Part shown: piece by piece, positions 16,755-17,094 of the stretch
Layout of the letters: the number at the start of each line of letters is the position of its first letter
Position numbering within the stretch: the first letter of the stretch is position 1
Source of the DNA: Thermomucor indicae-seudaticae
Lineage: Eukaryota; Mucoromycota; Mucoromycetes; Mucorales; Lichtheimiaceae
Assembly: GCA_000787465.1 (NCBI GenBank)
Contig: JSYX01000698.1
Span: forward strand, 1-17,094
Direction: 5' to 3'
DNA: 17,094 bases
Translations under genes and position numbers: made by a program
Notes under the pieces: model-generated
What the model saw: only the letters and a program-made list of their open reading frames with translations
Told to the model about the DNA's origin: nothing
Database searches by the model: none

Positions 16755-17094
16755 TCATGTTCCGTAACTTGCAAAGGTGGAAATGATAATAAGTGAGCTG
16801 TTAATTAGATGAAAGGGACTGCATAGCACTTGAAAAGGGACCAAGATAGCATGAAGAGAATGTCTAAGGTGAAAGGTAAAATTTCCTGTGTTTTATAGCT
16901 TTCAATTATGTTGGCAACAAAGGATCACTAGCAACTTTTTCACTTGACTAAAACCTGTACCTGTAAACAAGAGCTATAATTAAACCTTTTGGAAGAAAAA
17001 GGAAACCATTTGTTGCCACAATTAGTGTGTGCCTTCCTTAACGTAAGCAACAAGTTATCGAACTAAAAATATCGATTGCATGATAGAAAGACGA
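16755..17094. other. AT-rich right flank, no gene seen
   Basis: About 340 bp of AT-rich sequence. It may contain the promoter or a missing 5' exon of the minus-strand gene to its left. A 10-bp inverted repeat (TGGCAACAAA at 16912-16921, TTTGTTGCCA at 17009-17018) is the only structure I see. Confidence 0.4.

Noticed and set aside
1..17094. A novel multi-gene defence, biosynthetic or mobile system
   Set aside because: The identified genes are unrelated fungal housekeeping genes with conserved families. I see no clustered pathway, transposase, terminal repeats of an element, or spacer array.

Overview
This window looks like nuclear DNA from a fungus, probably an early-diverging filamentous one such as a Mucoromycota species. 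That placement is inference from gene content and gene structure. The genes are packed tightly. They are broken by many short introns: I placed 36 in the nine spliced genes I can identify, each 55 to 82 nt long. Donors are mostly GTAAGT-like. All recognisable products are eukaryotic housekeeping proteins plus one secreted-type glycoside hydrolase family.

Layout, left to right. RPB11 (RNA polymerase II subunit, +, 170-848) is followed tail to tail by a peroxisomal SCP2 sterol-carrier protein (-, 1091-1730). Next on the minus strand are splicing factor SF3A1/PRP21 (2304-4851) and a GH8 glycoside hydrolase (4989-6403). The GH8 gene shares a 309-bp divergent promoter region with ribosomal protein eL29 (RPL29, +, 6713-7025). 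RPL29 converges on the SAM-domain RNA-binding protein VTS1/Smaug (-, 7277-9284), which lies just downstream of an intronless crotonase-family enzyme with a peroxisomal -AKL end (-, 9393-10208). A divergent promoter region leads to ATP synthase subunit J/ATP18 (+, 10744-11065) and then NAD(P)H-hydrate epimerase (+, 11396-12430). The largest gap (12431-13514) separates that gene from the WD40 ribosome-assembly factor NSA1/WDR74 (-, 13515-15143). A proline-rich orphan (+, 15563-16111) and an unrecognised spliced minus-strand gene (about 16171-16754) close the window.

The genes do not form a pathway or an obvious multi-gene system. Neighbours are unrelated housekeeping genes, as is usual for fungi. 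I found no mobile element, CRISPR array, tRNA or rRNA gene.

The most useful second-look items are: three introns that require GC-AG splicing to keep conserved motifs in frame; a long Pro/Ala-rich tail on RPB11; a eukaryotic GH8 enzyme with no visible signal peptide; the unidentified gene at the right end, whose 5' exon has a reading-frame problem; and the 1.08-kb gap with exon-like minus-strand fragments. Exon boundaries were placed by hand from splice consensus, reading phase and remembered family motifs, so individual junctions need transcript evidence.
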